A stretch of DNA of 64,000 nt from Halomonas sp. SpR1. Its GTDB lineage: Bacteria > Pseudomonadota > Gammaproteobacteria > Pseudomonadales > Halomonadaceae. Location: NCBI RefSeq assembly GCF_031010175.1, contig NZ_JAUAMB010000002.1:1-64000 (forward strand). Direction: 5' to 3'. A model generated the notes under the pieces. That model worked only from the letters and a program-made list of their open reading frames with translations, had not been told where the DNA came from and searched no databases. Position 1 is the first letter of the stretch, and each line of letters opens with the position of its first letter. Position numbers and translations under genes: made by a program. Below, piece after piece: positions 48,439 through 60,277 of the stretch.

Positions 48439-50388
48439 CTAGCGGCGGGCGAGTAAGGCTCGGTCGTAGCGTACCTGCTGTTCGTTATCGCTGAGCAGCG
48501 AAACGCCTTCGCTACTGCCGCCGTTGGCAAGGCTCTCAAAAATCACCCGATAGCTAAGCACCGCCTGTACGTAGTCACGGGTCTCGCGGAAGGGGATACT
48601 CTCCACAAACAGATCAAAGGCCTCAACGCCATCGCCAAGCCACTGGTCGACGCGGCCTGGGCCGGCATTATAAGCCGCCGCGGCTGCCAGGCGATTGCCC
48701 TGGTAGCGCTGCAGCTTATCGCGCAGGTAAGTGCTGCCCAGGCGGATATTAAGCTCCGGGTCGAGTATACCGTAGGGGCCAGGATCACTGATGCCCAGCT
48801 CGCGGCTGACCTGGCTGGCGGTACCGGGCATTAGCTGCATAAGCCCGCGTGCTCCTGCGGGTGAAAGAGCGTTGGGGTTGTAAGCGCTTTCACGCCGGGT
48901 AATTGCCATCAGCAAATAAGGATCAACTCCTGTCATGCGGCCCCAATGCTGAAAACTGTCGTGATAGGCCTGGGGGAAGCGCCAATCCAAGGCGTCCCAC
49001 ATCTCGGCGGCAATGGTGGTCTGCACTAAGCGCGCATGCCACTGCTGCTGAGCGGCGTAATCGGCTAATGCGCGCGCCTGCTGGGGAGAGCCGCTCTGCA
49101 CTGCGTGTAACCACTCGCTGTTGGCCAGCCCATCTTCGCCAATGCGTAGCAAAGCCTCGGTGCGCTGCACGGCGGGGAGTTGGGCAATACGTTGGCGCGT
49201 CGCTGCGTCAAAATGGTTGCGCTCAAGATTCAACTGATAGGGTTGGCCGAGCTTTTCTGCTGCTGCAAAGCCGTAAAAACTGCGATCCAAAGCGGCCTGC
49301 TGGTAACGCGCTTCGGCGGCTGCCTGGTTGCCAAGCTGTCCATTAGCGCGGCCCAGCCAATACTGCCACCGGCTATTTTCTTGCTGGATTGTCGGCATTT
49401 CAGCAATCCAGTGGATAACCCCATTCCAGTCACGGTTAGCCAGCGCATGGCGGACACGCAGCTCTAAAACGCGCTCGCTTTCAAGCGTTGGTAGTACGCT
49501 ATCTATCCAGTTGAGCGTGCCCGGCACATCGCGCACCAGAGCATAAAAGGCTAACTCCTCCTCAATGCTTTGGCGGTCGCTGGGTAGTAGGTTTAATCGC
49601 GACGAGAGCGTCTGCCAGGCGGCAAAGGCTGCCGATGTGTCTTCACGGGTGTAGCGCTGCATAGCGGCCCGGTAGAAACTTGCTGTCGCGGCACACTCAG
49701 GGCCTAGGCAAGAGGGCGCCTGGGTGATGGCGCTGCTGCGCGCGGTTATGCTGTCGACGGTAGCCAGGGCGGTTTGCCACTGGCCGCTTAATAGCCCACC
49801 AAGATAGCTTGAGAGGCGCGTCTCACCCGCCTGCCAAGCGAGCATTTTGCGCTCCCAAATAGCCGTGGCGTCGATAGTACCGTTGGCCCGCAGACGTTCA
49901 AATAGCGGGTCGCATGCATCCGGCTGGGAGCTGCCTACGCGCCATAACTCCAGCCCGGCTTCGCTTGCCACCTGGGGCTGAGTGGCGAGCAGCGCGGTGT
50001 AGTAGTGGCACTGGCGAGCGGTACCCGCCGGTTCACCGTCGGCCACCGCGAGCAGGTCGCTATAGCGTCCCGCGTGGCCATACTTGGCAATCGCTTGACC
50101 GCGAATCCAGCCCGCTAACGGGGAGTCAGCGTATTGATTAATAAATTGCTGCACTCTGTCGGGGGAGACATGGGGTAGTTGCCCCCTTATGCGGTGGTAC
50201 TCCACGTAGCCCCGCAGTGGGTGGTCTTCAATGGCGCGTTCATCAACCCGCGACCACTGTTGCTCTCTTGCGGCGGCGAGGGCGTCACGTAACTCACTGT
50301 CTGAAGCGCCCCAGGAAAAAGCGGGTAACCCCGCCAGCAATGCGGTACATAGCACGCGAGCGGTATGGCGAAATGGCGAAACCAACAT
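48439..50388 (-). CDS. slt: soluble lytic murein transglycosylase (Slt)
   Basis: Slt is a periplasmic enzyme that cuts peptidoglycan to form 1,6-anhydromuropeptides. The 649 residues begin with a signal peptide (cleavage near residue 27, FSWG-A). A long helical superhelix (U and L domains) is followed by the C-terminal lysozyme-like domain. The catalytic glutamate is in RRESAYNPNALSPAGARGLM, followed by QLMPGTA and AAYNAGPGRVDQWL. Length and layout match family 1A (Slt70). Confidence 0.95.
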   Translation of the reverse strand: MLVSPFRHTARVLCTALLAGLPAFSWGASDSELRDALAAAREQQWSRVDERAIEDHPLRGYVEYHRIRGQLPHVSPDRVQQFINQYADSPLAGWIRGQAIAKYGHAGRYSDLLAVADGEPAGTARQCHYYTALLATQPQVASEAGLELWRVGSSQPDACDPLFERLRANGTIDATAIWERKMLAWQAGETRLSSYLGGLLSGQWQTALATVDSITARSSAITQAPSCLGPECAATASFYRAAMQRYTREDTSAAFAAWQTLSSRLNLLPSDRQSIEEELAFYALVRDVPGTLNWIDSVLPTLESERVLELRVRHALANRDWNGVIHWIAEMPTIQQENSRWQYWLGRANGQLGNQAAAEARYQQAALDRSFYGFAAAEKLGQPYQLNLERNHFDAATRQRIAQLPAVQRTEALLRIGEDGLANSEWLHAVQSGSPQQARALADYAAQQQWHARLVQTTIAAEMWDALDWRFPQAYHDSFQHWGRMTGVDPYLLMAITRRESAYNPNALSPAGARGLMQLMPGTASQVSRELGISDPGPYGILDPELNIRLGSTYLRDKLQRYQGNRLAAAAAYNAGPGRVDQWLGDGVEAFDLFVESIPFRETRDYVQAVLSYRVIFESLANGGSSEGVSLLSDNEQQVRYDRALLARR

Positions 50389-50527
50389 GGTGCTCTCTCT
50401 CTCTATCGATCGGTGTCACTTTATCTGGGCTTGGGGCTACCCGCCTAGTTTGCTGAGCAACCGCTATACTGAACGAATACCCGCCGTCATGATCTGACCG
50501 CCCAGATACTTAAAGGATCTAATTGCA

Positions 50528-50860
50528 ATGGCCCCATTATCCACTTGGTGGTTCTTACGTCGACTCAAATCCCGTGTTTGGGCGACAAAACGCATTGTAC
50601 GTGCGTTAAAACTGTTTATACCCATGACCCGCGACGTGATCCGCGGCGACTTTAGGCCTACTCCCTGGTCAGCTTTTGGCATGATGGCATTGGCGCTGGG
50701 CTATTTGGTAATGCCTTTTGATCTGATCCCCGATTTTCTGATGCTCATCGGTGTGGTGGACGACGTACTGATTGTCGGCTGGCTACTCAATCGTATCGAT
50801 CAACGCCTGGAAGGCTATCGGGCCTGGAAATATAACGATCCCGATATGACGCCTTCTTAA
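50528..50860 (+). CDS. YkvA family (DUF1232) membrane protein
   Basis: This 110-residue protein has one or two hydrophobic helices and the DUF1232 core YLVMPFDLIPDF followed by GVVDDVLIVGWLL. The function of the family is unknown. The start at 50528 follows aaaggatctaattgca. No partner gene is obvious; it lies upstream of htpG, whose heat-shock promoter begins just after its stop. Confidence 0.88.
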   Translation: MAPLSTWWFLRRLKSRVWATKRIVRALKLFIPMTRDVIRGDFRPTPWSAFGMMALALGYLVMPFDLIPDFLMLIGVVDDVLIVGWLLNRIDQRLEGYRAWKYNDPDMTPS

Positions 50861-50886
50861 TGCTGACGACTTGTTAACCCCAGCTG

Positions 50887-50914
50887 CTTGAAAAATCTCT
50901 GCTTAGCCCCATAT
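50887..50914 (+). promoter_or_regulatory. sigma-32 heat-shock promoter of htpG
   Basis: CTTGAAA (50887-50893) and CCCCATAT (50907-50914) are separated by 13 bases, an essentially perfect match to the sigma-32 consensus (CTTGAAA, 13-17 bases, CCCCATNT). It lies 82 bases upstream of the htpG ATG, giving a leader of about 75 bases. Confidence 0.9.
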
Positions 50915-50937
50915 CAAGTCCACGAAACCACTTTAAG

Positions 50938-50960
50938 CCCCTGCATGCACTACGCAGGGG
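50938..50960 (+). promoter_or_regulatory. hairpin in the htpG leader
   Basis: A perfect 7 bp stem (cccctgc / gcagggg, 9-base loop) lies within the predicted htpG 5' leader, about 35 bases before the ATG. No T-run follows, so it is not a terminator. It does not cover the ribosome binding site (aaggg near 50983). It may protect the mRNA or affect translation. Confidence 0.5.
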
Positions 50961-50995
50961 TACATGACTCAACGTGATTGATAAGGGCTAAGCGC

Positions 50996-52930
50996 ATGAC
51001 AACTGCTACCCACGAACAAGCGACTGATAAATCGGCTAACCACGAAGAAACGCTAGGCTTTCAAACCGAAGTTAAGCAGCTGTTGAATTTGATGATTCAC
51101 TCCCTGTACTCCAACCGGGAGATTTTCTTACGCGAGCTAATTTCAAACGCGGCAGATGCTTGTGACAAGCTGCGCTACGCGGCGCTTGATAACGATGCGC
51201 TCTACGAAGGCGACAGCGAACTGCGTATCGAAATCGAGCATGATAAAGAGGCCAACACCGTCACCCTGCGCGATAACGGTGTGGGTATGAACCGTGAAGA
51301 CGTGATCGCCAACTTGGGCACCATCGCGCGCTCCGGTACTGCCGAGTTTCTCAAGCAGCTTTCCGGCGAGCAGCAGAAAGATGCCAAATTGATTGGCCAG
51401 TTCGGCGTTGGTTTCTACTCAGGCTTTATTGTCGCTGATGAAATTACCGTGCGTACCCGCAAAGCGGGCACTGAAGCTTCCGAAGGCGTTGAGTGGCGCT
51501 CAAAAGGGGAGGGCGAGTTTACCGTTGCCGATATCGAGCGTGCTCAGCACGGCACGGAAATCACGCTGCACCTGAAAGAGGACGCCAAAGAGTTTGCCGA
51601 CGACTATCGGCTGCAGGGCTTAGTGCGCAAGTATTCGGATCATATCGAAGTGCCCGTGCGCATGCCGAAAACCGAAACGGCCAAGGACGATGAGGGCAAC
51701 CCCATCGAAGGTAGTGAAGTGACTACCTGGGAAACCGTTAACGAGGCGACGGCGCTATGGTCGCGTCCCAAGAGCGAGGTGTCCGACGACGAGTACAAGG
51801 CGTTCTATAAGCACGTTGCCCACGATTTTTCTGACCCGCTGACCTGGAGTCACAACAAGGTCGAAGGCAAGCTTGAGTACACCAGCCTGCTCTATGTGCC
51901 GGGACGCGCGCCCTTTGATCTGTTTGAGCGCGACGGTGCCCGAGGCGTCAAGCTCTATGTCCAGCGCGTGTTTATCATGGATGACGCCGAGCAGTTCCTG
52001 CCGCTCTACCTGCGTTTTATCAAAGGCGTGCTGGATACTCGCGAGCTGTCGCTTAACGTCTCCCGTGAACTGCTCCAGCAGGACCCCAAGGTCGACAAAA
52101 TCAAATCGGCGCTCACCAAGCGCGGTCTGGATATGCTCAAGAAGCTGGCCAAAGATAAAGAGCAGTATCAGACTTTCTGGAATACCTTCGGTAGCGTATT
52201 GAAAGAAGGGCCGGGTGAAGACCCCTCCAACCGCGAGAAAATCGCTGGCTTGCTGCGCTTTGCCTCAACCCATAGCGATACGGCTGCTCAGGAGCATGCG
52301 CTGGCAGACTACGTTGAGCGCATGAAAGAGGGCCAGCAGAAGATTTACTACGTGGTGGCGGATAGCTTCAACGCGGCCAAAAACAGCCCGCACCTGGAGA
52401 TCTTCCGCAAAAAAGGCATCGAAGTACTGCTGCTGTCTGACCGTATCGACGAGTGGCTGATGAGCCATCTCACCGAGTTCGACGGCAAAACCTTTGCTGA
52501 TGTGGCCAAGGGCGAGCTTGACCTCGGCGATGTGGAAGACGAAGCAGAAAAGAAAGCCCAGGAAGAGACCGCCAAAGCCAAAGAGGATCTGGTCAAGCGT
52601 GTTAAAGAAGCGCTGGGGGATGGTGTTCAAGAGGTCAAAGTGACTCACCGCCTCACCGATTCACCGGCCTGCGTGGTGCTGCCAGAACATGAGATGGGCT
52701 ACCAGATGCGCCGCATTATGGAAGCCGCTGGTCAGCCGCTGCCTGAAGTAAAACCGATTCTGGAGCTTAATCCAGACCATGCACTGGTGGCGCGTCTGGA
52801 GGGTGCTGAAGGCGACCTGTTTGGTCAGTTAGCGCATATACTGCTGGATCAGGCAATTATCGCCGAAGGCGGTCACTTGGACGACCCTGCCGCCTACGTG
52901 AAGCGTCTGAATAGCGTTCTGACGGCCTAA
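50996..52930 (+). CDS. htpG: molecular chaperone HtpG (bacterial Hsp90)
   Basis: HtpG is the ATP-dependent Hsp90 chaperone. The 644 residues show the GHKL nucleotide-binding domain ([31 protein letters not shown]), the middle domain ([11 protein letters not shown]) and the C-terminal dimerisation domain. ATG 50996 follows aaggg and gives MTTATHEQ. An upstream ATA/ATG-frame extension of six codons is unlikely. It is driven by a sigma-32 promoter and ended by a strong terminator. Confidence 0.97.
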   Translation: MTTATHEQATDKSANHEETLGFQTEVKQLLNLMIHSLYSNREIFLRELISNAADACDKLRYAALDNDALYEGDSELRIEIEHDKEANTVTLRDNGVGMNREDVIANLGTIARSGTAEFLKQLSGEQQKDAKLIGQFGVGFYSGFIVADEITVRTRKAGTEASEGVEWRSKGEGEFTVADIERAQHGTEITLHLKEDAKEFADDYRLQGLVRKYSDHIEVPVRMPKTETAKDDEGNPIEGSEVTTWETVNEATALWSRPKSEVSDDEYKAFYKHVAHDFSDPLTWSHNKVEGKLEYTSLLYVPGRAPFDLFERDGARGVKLYVQRVFIMDDAEQFLPLYLRFIKGVLDTRELSLNVSRELLQQDPKVDKIKSALTKRGLDMLKKLAKDKEQYQTFWNTFGSVLKEGPGEDPSNREKIAGLLRFASTHSDTAAQEHALADYVERMKEGQQKIYYVVADSFNAAKNSPHLEIFRKKGIEVLLLSDRIDEWLMSHLTEFDGKTFADVAKGELDLGDVEDEAEKKAQEETAKAKEDLVKRVKEALGDGVQEVKVTHRLTDSPACVVLPEHEMGYQMRRIMEAAGQPLPEVKPILELNPDHALVARLEGAEGDLFGQLAHILLDQAIIAEGGHLDDPAAYVKRLNSVLTA

Positions 52931-52952
52931 TAATCTACGCTGCGCTAACGAC

Positions 52953-52990
52953 GACGGCCCGCTTGGTTAACCCCAGCGGGCCGTCTGTTT
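52953..52990 (+). terminator. rho-independent terminator after htpG
   Basis: An 11 bp perfect stem (gacggcccgct / agcgggccgtc, 11-base loop) is followed by tgtttt. It lies 22 bases after the htpG stop. Confidence 0.85.
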
Positions 52991-53037
52991 TGATAGAGTA
53001 GAGTGATACGTTCTGCACTACTTCTTAGGACACTATT

Positions 53038-54171
53038 ATGATGGCTGAGCAGCAAACCAACGGTGCAGTGCCCGCTCGCGTAGCGGTACTGGGGGGCGGT
53101 AGTTTTGGTACGGCGCTGGCGAGCATTGCCGCCGACAACGGCGCGCGGGTTCGTCAGTGGATGCGTGATGAGGCGTTGGTCATGCAAATTAATCAGGAGC
53201 ATCGTAACGGCCGCTATCTGCCGCATTATGCTATGAATCCGGCCGTGGAAGCCTCGACCGATCTTCAAGCCGTGCTGGCTGACGCTGAACTAGTGCTGAT
53301 CGCGATACCATCAAAGGCCTTTCGCAGCGTCGTGCAAGCGGCGAAAGCGTGGCTTAGGCCAGAGCAGATCCTGGTCAGTACCACCAAAGGGATCGAACAG
53401 GACGGCTTTCTGCTGATGAGCCAAGTGCTTGAGCAGGAGACGGGCTATAGCCACATTGGCGTGATTGCGGGCCCCAATTTGGCCTCTGAAATTGCCGATA
53501 AGCAGTTAACCGCAACGGTGATTGCCAGCGCTGACCCGCTAACGCGCACCCGCGTACAGCAAGTATTGGGCTGCCGTTATTTTCGCGTTTACGCCAGCGA
53601 TGACCGCCATGGTGTTGAGCTAGGTGGTGCGCTGAAAAATATTTATGCGATTGCCGCCGGTATGGCGGCGGCGCTGGGCATGGGCGAAAACACCCGCAGC
53701 ATGCTGATGACCCGCGCCCTGGCGGAAATGAGCCGCTTCGCCGTCGCCCAGGGGGCTAACCCGATGACCTTTTTGGGTCTAGCGGGGGTGGGGGATTTGA
53801 TTGTTACCTGCTCCTCTAACCTGTCGCGTAATTACCGGGTCGGCTACGCCATGGGTGAAGGCCGCACGCTGGAAGAAGCGGTTGATGCCCTTGGTCAAGT
53901 CGCGGAAGGCGTGAATACCGTTAAGCTGGTATGCGCTAAAGCGAGTGAAATGGGCATTTATATGCCGCTGGCAGAAGGCCTCAATCATGTGCTGTTTGAC
54001 GGCGTGCCTGCCCAGGAAATGGCGCGCACCCTGATGATGGGCGAGCAGAGCAGCGACGTAGAGTTTATCTTGCCTCGCGAAGCCGTACAGCAAGCCCATC
54101 GGGATCAATCTCATCACAACCAAGTTTCTAAGGATCAAGCTTCTAAAGACAGTGGAGGCAGGAATGGTTGA
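53038..54171 (+). CDS. gpsA: glycerol-3-phosphate dehydrogenase [NAD(P)+] (GpsA)
   Basis: GpsA reduces dihydroxyacetone phosphate to sn-glycerol-3-phosphate for phospholipid synthesis. The 377 residues contain the NAD-binding [29 protein letters not shown], the catalytic [12 protein letters not shown] and [11 protein letters not shown]. The last roughly 40 residues form a hydrophilic His/Gln/Lys/Ser-rich tail not normally present in the family. The start at 53038 follows aggacactatt. The end overlaps the sixA start by eight bases. Confidence 0.96.
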   Translation: MMAEQQTNGAVPARVAVLGGGSFGTALASIAADNGARVRQWMRDEALVMQINQEHRNGRYLPHYAMNPAVEASTDLQAVLADAELVLIAIPSKAFRSVVQAAKAWLRPEQILVSTTKGIEQDGFLLMSQVLEQETGYSHIGVIAGPNLASEIADKQLTATVIASADPLTRTRVQQVLGCRYFRVYASDDRHGVELGGALKNIYAIAAGMAAALGMGENTRSMLMTRALAEMSRFAVAQGANPMTFLGLAGVGDLIVTCSSNLSRNYRVGYAMGEGRTLEEAVDALGQVAEGVNTVKLVCAKASEMGIYMPLAEGLNHVLFDGVPAQEMARTLMMGEQSSDVEFILPREAVQQAHRDQSHHNQVSKDQASKDSGGRNG

Positions 54172-54646
54172 TGTGTTGATTATGCGCCACGGCGAGGCCG
54201 CGCCGGGGTATCCTGACCAGGCGCGCCGATTGACGCCCCATGGTGAGCAGGAGGCCGAAAAAATGGCGCGTTGGTTGGCCGAGCGTGTGGCGGCGGGCGA
54301 GCTGCTTGTGCCGAGGGTTTATGCCAGCCCCTATGCGCGGGCGCAGCAAACCGCCCAAAGGCTCTGCGATGCGTTGGGAACGCCGCTTGAAACGCTGGAT
54401 TTTATCACCCCAGATGACTCCCCCCGTGCGGTAAGCGACTGGCTACTTGAGCAGCCTGAGGGCGCGCCAATAATGCTGGTCAGCCATATGCCGTTGGTGG
54501 GAGAGTTGGCGGGGTTGTTGGTAGAAGGCAGCCCGGCGCAGGGGGTTGGTTTCCCTACCGCCGCCATCGCCGAGTTTGAGGCTGAGGTATGGGCGGCGGG
54601 ATGTGCGCAGTTGAAGCGCTTTACCCAGCCCAGCCAGTTGCCCTAG
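54164..54646 (+). CDS. sixA: phosphohistidine phosphatase SixA
   Basis: SixA is a small histidine-phosphatase-fold enzyme that removes phosphate from phosphohistidine, in E. coli on ArcB and the nitrogen phosphotransferase protein NPr. The 160 residues start [15 protein letters not shown] (catalytic RHG), with [15 protein letters not shown] and the second catalytic histidine in [11 protein letters not shown]. The ATG at 54164 is inside the end of gpsA and has ggaggcagga upstream, suggesting coupling. Confidence 0.92.
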   Translation: MVDVLIMRHGEAAPGYPDQARRLTPHGEQEAEKMARWLAERVAAGELLVPRVYASPYARAQQTAQRLCDALGTPLETLDFITPDDSPRAVSDWLLEQPEGAPIMLVSHMPLVGELAGLLVEGSPAQGVGFPTAAIAEFEAEVWAAGCAQLKRFTQPSQLP

Positions 54647-54663
54647 TTCAGATTTGTGCCATT

Positions 54664-54687
54664 AAAAACGGCTGCCCAGGGCAGCCG
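54664..54687 (-). terminator. rho-independent terminator of the gatCAB operon
   Basis: On the minus strand a 7 bp stem (cggctgc / gcagccg) is followed by ttttt. It lies 39 bases beyond the gatB stop. Confidence 0.75.
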
Positions 54688-54725
54688 CTATGAACTAGTA
54701 AGTTTCAGATCCGAATCGCCCCCTG

Positions 54726-56180
54726 TTACAACAGCGCGTCGAGTTTCTCTTTTAGCAAGCCGTTCACCTGCTGTGGGTTGGCGGTGCCCCGTGATGCTTT
54801 CATCACCTGGCCGACAAAGTAGCCGATCATTTTGCCGCGTTTTTCCGGCTCCGAGTCGCGGTATTGAGCGACCTGGGCAGGGCTGTCGGCGATTACCTGA
54901 TCGATCATTGCCTCGATAGCGCCGGTGTCGGTCACCTGCTTGAGGCCTTTCGCTTCGATCACCTCATCAGCGCTTTCGCCCTGGCCATTCCACAGCGCTT
55001 GGAAGACCTCTTTGGCGGCTTTGCCGTTAATGGTGTCGTCCAGCACCCGGCTGATCAGCTCGCCTAGCTGGCGGGCAGAGATCGGGCTATTGGCAATGCT
55101 TAGACTTTCGCGGTTAAGCGCCCCTGAAAGCTCGCCCTGCACCCAGTTAGCCGCCTGTTTGGCATCGCCACATTCGCTATGCACGGCTTCAAAAAATTCG
55201 GCCATATCGCGGCTGGCGGAGATCACGTTGGCGTCATAAGCGGACAGCCCCAGCTCGTTTTGAAAGCGCTCGCGCTTATCCGCCGGTAGCTCGGGCAGTT
55301 GTCCGCGCAGGTGATCCAGATAGGCCTGATCGAGCACCACTGGCAGCAGGTCGGGGCAGGGGAAGTAACGGTAGTCGTTGGCCTCCTCCTTGGTGCGCAT
55401 GCTGCGGGTTTCATCGCGATCCGGGTCGAACAGGCGGGTTTCCTGAACTACGCTGCCACCATCTTCAATCAGCTCAATCTGCCGCTCAACTTCAAAGGCA
55501 ATCGCTCGCTCGACAAAGCGGAAGGAGTTGACGTTTTTAATCTCCGCACGGGTACCAAAGGCTTCTTGACCTTTGGGGCGTACCGAGACGTTCACGTCGC
55601 AACGCATGGAGCCTTCCGCCATATTACCGTCGGAAATGCCCAGGTAGGTCACGATGGAGTGAATCGCCTTGAGATACGCTGCGGCCTCTTTGGCACTGCG
55701 CATATCGGGCTCGGAAACAATCTCCAGCAGCGGCGTGCCCGCCCGGTTCAGGTCAATACCGGTCATGCCGTGAAAATCTTCATGTAGCGATTTACCGGCA
55801 TCCTCTTCAAGGTGGGCGTGGTGAATGCGGATACGCTTGGTGCTGCCATCTTCCAGGGTAATCTCAACCTCGCCAGGGCCGACGATGGGGTGATACATCT
55901 GGCTGGTCTGGTAGCCCTTGGGCAGGTCGGGGTAGAAGTAGTTTTTACGGTCAAACACCGATACTTCAGCGATATCCGCATGCACTGCCAGGCCAAACTG
56001 CACGGCCATGGCGACGGCTTGCTCGTTAAGCACCGGCAGTACGCCGGGCAGGCCTAAATCCACCGCACACGCCTGGGTGTTTGGCTCAGCGCCAAACGCC
56101 GTGGAGGCGCCGGAGAAGATTTTAGAGCGCGTTGCGAGCTGAACGTGGACTTCAAGCCCAATCACGGTTTCCCATTGCAT
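54726..56180 (-). CDS. gatB: Asp/Glu-tRNA amidotransferase subunit B (GatB)
   Basis: GatB is the tRNA-binding, kinase-like subunit of GatCAB, which converts mischarged Asp-tRNA(Asn) and/or Glu-tRNA(Gln). The 484 residues start [15 protein letters not shown], with the catalytic cradle ([55 protein letters not shown]) and a C-terminal YqeY-like tail domain. Its ATG overlaps the gatA stop by one base. Confidence 0.97.
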   Translation of the reverse strand: MQWETVIGLEVHVQLATRSKIFSGASTAFGAEPNTQACAVDLGLPGVLPVLNEQAVAMAVQFGLAVHADIAEVSVFDRKNYFYPDLPKGYQTSQMYHPIVGPGEVEITLEDGSTKRIRIHHAHLEEDAGKSLHEDFHGMTGIDLNRAGTPLLEIVSEPDMRSAKEAAAYLKAIHSIVTYLGISDGNMAEGSMRCDVNVSVRPKGQEAFGTRAEIKNVNSFRFVERAIAFEVERQIELIEDGGSVVQETRLFDPDRDETRSMRTKEEANDYRYFPCPDLLPVVLDQAYLDHLRGQLPELPADKRERFQNELGLSAYDANVISASRDMAEFFEAVHSECGDAKQAANWVQGELSGALNRESLSIANSPISARQLGELISRVLDDTINGKAAKEVFQALWNGQGESADEVIEAKGLKQVTDTGAIEAMIDQVIADSPAQVAQYRDSEPEKRGKMIGYFVGQVMKASRGTANPQQVNGLLKEKLDALL

Positions 56181-57640
56181 TAGGCGTACTCCTCGGCAAA
56201 GGCAGGACGTTGTAAGTGCCAGTCGGTCGCTTGCTGAAACTGGTGGGCGACGTTAAGCAACTGCGCTTCGGCAAAGTGGGTGCCCAGAATCTGCAGGCCA
56301 ACGGGACGGCCGCCGACAAAACCCGCCGGTACGCTGATACCGGGGATGCCCGCCAGGTTCACCGCGATGGTGTAGATATCCTGCAGGTACATCGACACTG
56401 GGTCTTTTTTGGCGCCCAGGTCGAAGGCTGGCGTGGGTGAAGCGGGGCCCATTAGCACATCGACGTCTTCAAAGGCGTCCAGGAAGTCCTGACGGATCAA
56501 ACGGCGCACCTGCTGGGCTTTGGTGTAGTAGGCGTCAAAGAAGCCTTCAGAGAGCGTATGTGTGCCGATTAGGATGCGTCGCTTGACCTCTTCGCCAAAG
56601 CCCTCCTCTCGCGAACGTTTGTACAGATCGATCAGATCGCTGGGATTGTCACAGCGGTGACCGAAACGCACGCCGTCGTAGCGGGAGAGATTCGAAGAAG
56701 CTTCCGCAGGGGCGATCACGTAGTAGGCAGGAATCGCGTAGTGGGTATGCGGCAGGCTGACTTCGCGCACGGTGGCGCCTAAAGATTCGTAGACTTTTAC
56801 CGCCTCGCGGACGGCTTTTTCGACTTCGGGATCCAAACCATCGCCAAAATACTCTTTGGGGAGACCGATCTTGAGACCCGAGAGGGGGGCATTCAGGCCC
56901 TCCACGTAGTCGGGTACGCCGCGGGCAACGCTGGTGGAGTCGCGACCGTCATGGCCAGCAATGACACCCAGCAGGTGGGCGCAATCTTCGGCACTGCGCG
57001 CCAGCGGGCCTGCCTGATCAAGGCTCGAGGCGTAGGCAATGATGCCAAAGCGCGATACGCGGCCATAGGTGGGCTTTAAGCCGGTGATGCCGCAAAACGC
57101 TGCCGGTTGGCGAATGGAACCGCCGGTATCGGTGCCCATAGCGGCAGGCACCAAGCCCGCAGCCACCGCTGCAGCACTGCCGCCAGAACTACCGCCGGGC
57201 ACTGCGGTGAGATCCCACGGGTTTTTGACCGGGCCGTAGTAGCTACTTTCGTTGGAGGAGCCCATGGCGAACTCATCCATATTGGTTTTGCCCAGGCTGA
57301 TGGTACCCGCCGCGTTCAGTTTTTCCACGACGGTAGCGTTGTAGGGGGCGATAAAATTATCCAGCATTTTCGAGCCGCAACTGGTTTTCACACCCTGGGT
57401 ACAAAAAATATCTTTTAGTGCCAAGGGGATGCCCGCCAGCCGCCCGGCGTTACCCGACGCTCGTGCATTATCGGCGACTTCCGCCTGTTGCAGCGCCTGC
57501 TCGGCGGTCACGCTGATAAAGCTATTCAGATGGCCGTCAGCTTTTTCAATGCGCTGTAAATAGTGAGCGGTCAGCTCGCGGCTTGAAAACTCACCGCTTT
57601 TTAGCGCGGCAGCGAGTTGCGTTAAGGTTTTCTCATACAT
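56180..57640 (-). CDS. gatA: Asp/Glu-tRNA amidotransferase subunit A (GatA)
   Basis: GatA releases ammonia from glutamine for the amidotransferase. The 486 residues carry the amidase-signature Ser-cisSer-Lys triad: K76 in ALKDIF, S151 in [15 protein letters not shown] and S175 in [13 protein letters not shown]. It lies 95 bases downstream of gatC and is followed directly by gatB. Confidence 0.97.
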   Translation of the reverse strand: MYEKTLTQLAAALKSGEFSSRELTAHYLQRIEKADGHLNSFISVTAEQALQQAEVADNARASGNAGRLAGIPLALKDIFCTQGVKTSCGSKMLDNFIAPYNATVVEKLNAAGTISLGKTNMDEFAMGSSNESSYYGPVKNPWDLTAVPGGSSGGSAAAVAAGLVPAAMGTDTGGSIRQPAAFCGITGLKPTYGRVSRFGIIAYASSLDQAGPLARSAEDCAHLLGVIAGHDGRDSTSVARGVPDYVEGLNAPLSGLKIGLPKEYFGDGLDPEVEKAVREAVKVYESLGATVREVSLPHTHYAIPAYYVIAPAEASSNLSRYDGVRFGHRCDNPSDLIDLYKRSREEGFGEEVKRRILIGTHTLSEGFFDAYYTKAQQVRRLIRQDFLDAFEDVDVLMGPASPTPAFDLGAKKDPVSMYLQDIYTIAVNLAGIPGISVPAGFVGGRPVGLQILGTHFAEAQLLNVAHQFQQATDWHLQRPAFAEEYA

Positions 57641-57735
57641 GACCCAGAAGCTCCGTTCAGGGGAGAAAAAAAGGCAATAGTGGTGGCTTGATTAAATTTT
57701 CGTGTGTCGTTACTCAGCGTGCTTATTCACTGAGT

Positions 57736-58023
57736 CTATTCAACGACGCGGGGCACGAGATACAGGCCATTTTCCACTGCCGGAGCACAGCGCTGAAAAG
57801 TGTCGCGCTGGTTGGTTTCCGTTACTTCATCGGCGCGCAGTCGCTGGGTCGCATCAAGCGGATGGGCGAGCGGCGTAACGCCTTCAGTATCGAGGCTTTG
57901 TAGCTGGTCGACCATGTCCAGAATCCGGCTTAGGTCGTCTACAAAGCCGCTGGCTTGGTCATCGCTGACGGCGAGTCGGGCCAAGTGAGCAGCCCGGCGC
58001 ACATGAGATTCTTCAAGCGCCAT
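57736..58023 (-). CDS. gatC: Asp/Glu-tRNA amidotransferase subunit C (GatC)
   Basis: GatC is the small subunit that wraps around and stabilises the GatA-GatB pair. The 95 residues start MALEESHVRRAAHLARL, with DLSRILDMVDQLQSLDTEGV and the C-terminal LVPRVVE. ATG 58023 gives the family start; an 11-codon upstream extension is not family-like. It is the first gene of gatCAB and divergent from mreB. Confidence 0.95.
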   Translation of the reverse strand: MALEESHVRRAAHLARLAVSDDQASGFVDDLSRILDMVDQLQSLDTEGVTPLAHPLDATQRLRADEVTETNQRDTFQRCAPAVENGLYLVPRVVE

Positions 58024-58240
58024 GATCGAGATTTCCTCGTTAACGTGATGGAACATAATCCGCTTTAAGCGGTATACATACCGATATCAAAAAAACGTCT
58101 TGTGTCGCAGACGTGGAAAATAGCCGCAAAAGGTACCACATCTTGACCTCAACGGGCAGTGTTAGGCGCGACTCGTGCTTGCTGCCAAGGGGTTGCGGTG
58201 ATACCGTTTGCATCCGCACAGGGTTCCCGGTCTGCACTAG

Positions 58241-59290
<1,050 letters not shown>

Positions 59291-59314
59291 TCGCAGCGGT
59301 TAATTGCGGGGGGA

Positions 59315-60277
59315 TTGCCTATTAAACCGCTGTTTTCGCACGGGCCACTGCCGGGCTACCGGCTGTTTTTCTGCGTCTTGGCTGCCAGTGCATTGATGTT
59401 TGTCGACCTGCATTTTACGCGCATGGAGCAAGTGCGTGCGCAAATGTCGATGGTCGTTGCCCCAATTCAATGGGTTGTTAGTGTGCCTAGCGACCTGTTG
59501 AATTGGGGATCGCTAGCGCTCTCCGATCAACAGGCATTGGTGGATGAAAACCGCCGCCTGCGCGAGCAGATTCTTACCCTTTCTCATCGTGGTCAACGGT
59601 TAGCCAACCTGACCGCGGAAAACAGCGAGCTGCGTGAACTGCTGAAAGCGGCTAAGCGCCGTGATATTCCCTATATCACGGCTGAACTGCTGTCGCTGGA
59701 TAATGACCCCTTTAGCCATCAGATGGTGGTTAACCGTGGCCATCGCAATGGCGCCTATGTGGGTCAGCCGGTGATTGATGCCTCGGGTTTGGTGGGGCAA
59801 ATTACCGCGGTCTCTGCCTACTCCAGCCGGGTATTGTTGTTAGCCGATGCCAGTCATGCTTTGCCGGTTCAGTTAAATCGCAATGGGCTGCGCTTTATCG
59901 TCCAAGGGGCGGGGCGTTACAGCAGCGTTAATGTGATGTACGTGCCGGATACGGCGGATATTCGCGAGGGCGATTTACTCACCACATCAGGCTTGGCCGG
60001 GCGCTTTCCTCCGGGTTACCCGGTGGCACGTGTGACCGAGGTCTATCACGATCCCGGTCAGCCTTTTGCGCGCGTGACGGCCGAGCCCATGGCACAGTTA
60101 CAGCGTTCACGTCACTTCTTACTGCTTTTTCCGCCCCCGCGAGCAGAGGTGGATGAACACGCCTGGGATGAGACGCTGGATATCTCATCAGAGGCTTTAA
60201 ACTCTTCGCTTCAGCTCTCCGCAAACCCAGGCAGGGCATTGCCCGAACAAAATACATCACCCCAAGAGGTGCCCTGA
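59315..60277 (+). CDS. mreC: rod-shape-determining protein MreC
   Basis: MreC links MreB to the periplasmic wall-synthesis complex. The 320 residues have a short cytoplasmic start, one membrane helix (about 16-32), a coiled coil (about 65-100) and the periplasmic beta domain (VVNRGHRNGAYVGQPVIDASGLVGQI, seen in short blocks). The C-terminal tail is Pro/Ser-rich. The start codon appears to be TTG 59315, giving MPIKPLF; the G-rich binding site is unusually close to it, so start choice is less certain. The stop overlaps the mreD ATG. Confidence 0.94.
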   Translation: MPIKPLFSHGPLPGYRLFFCVLAASALMFVDLHFTRMEQVRAQMSMVVAPIQWVVSVPSDLLNWGSLALSDQQALVDENRRLREQILTLSHRGQRLANLTAENSELRELLKAAKRRDIPYITAELLSLDNDPFSHQMVVNRGHRNGAYVGQPVIDASGLVGQITAVSAYSSRVLLLADASHALPVQLNRNGLRFIVQGAGRYSSVNVMYVPDTADIREGDLLTTSGLAGRFPPGYPVARVTEVYHDPGQPFARVTAEPMAQLQRSRHFLLLFPPPRAEVDEHAWDETLDISSEALNSSLQLSANPGRALPEQNTSPQEVP

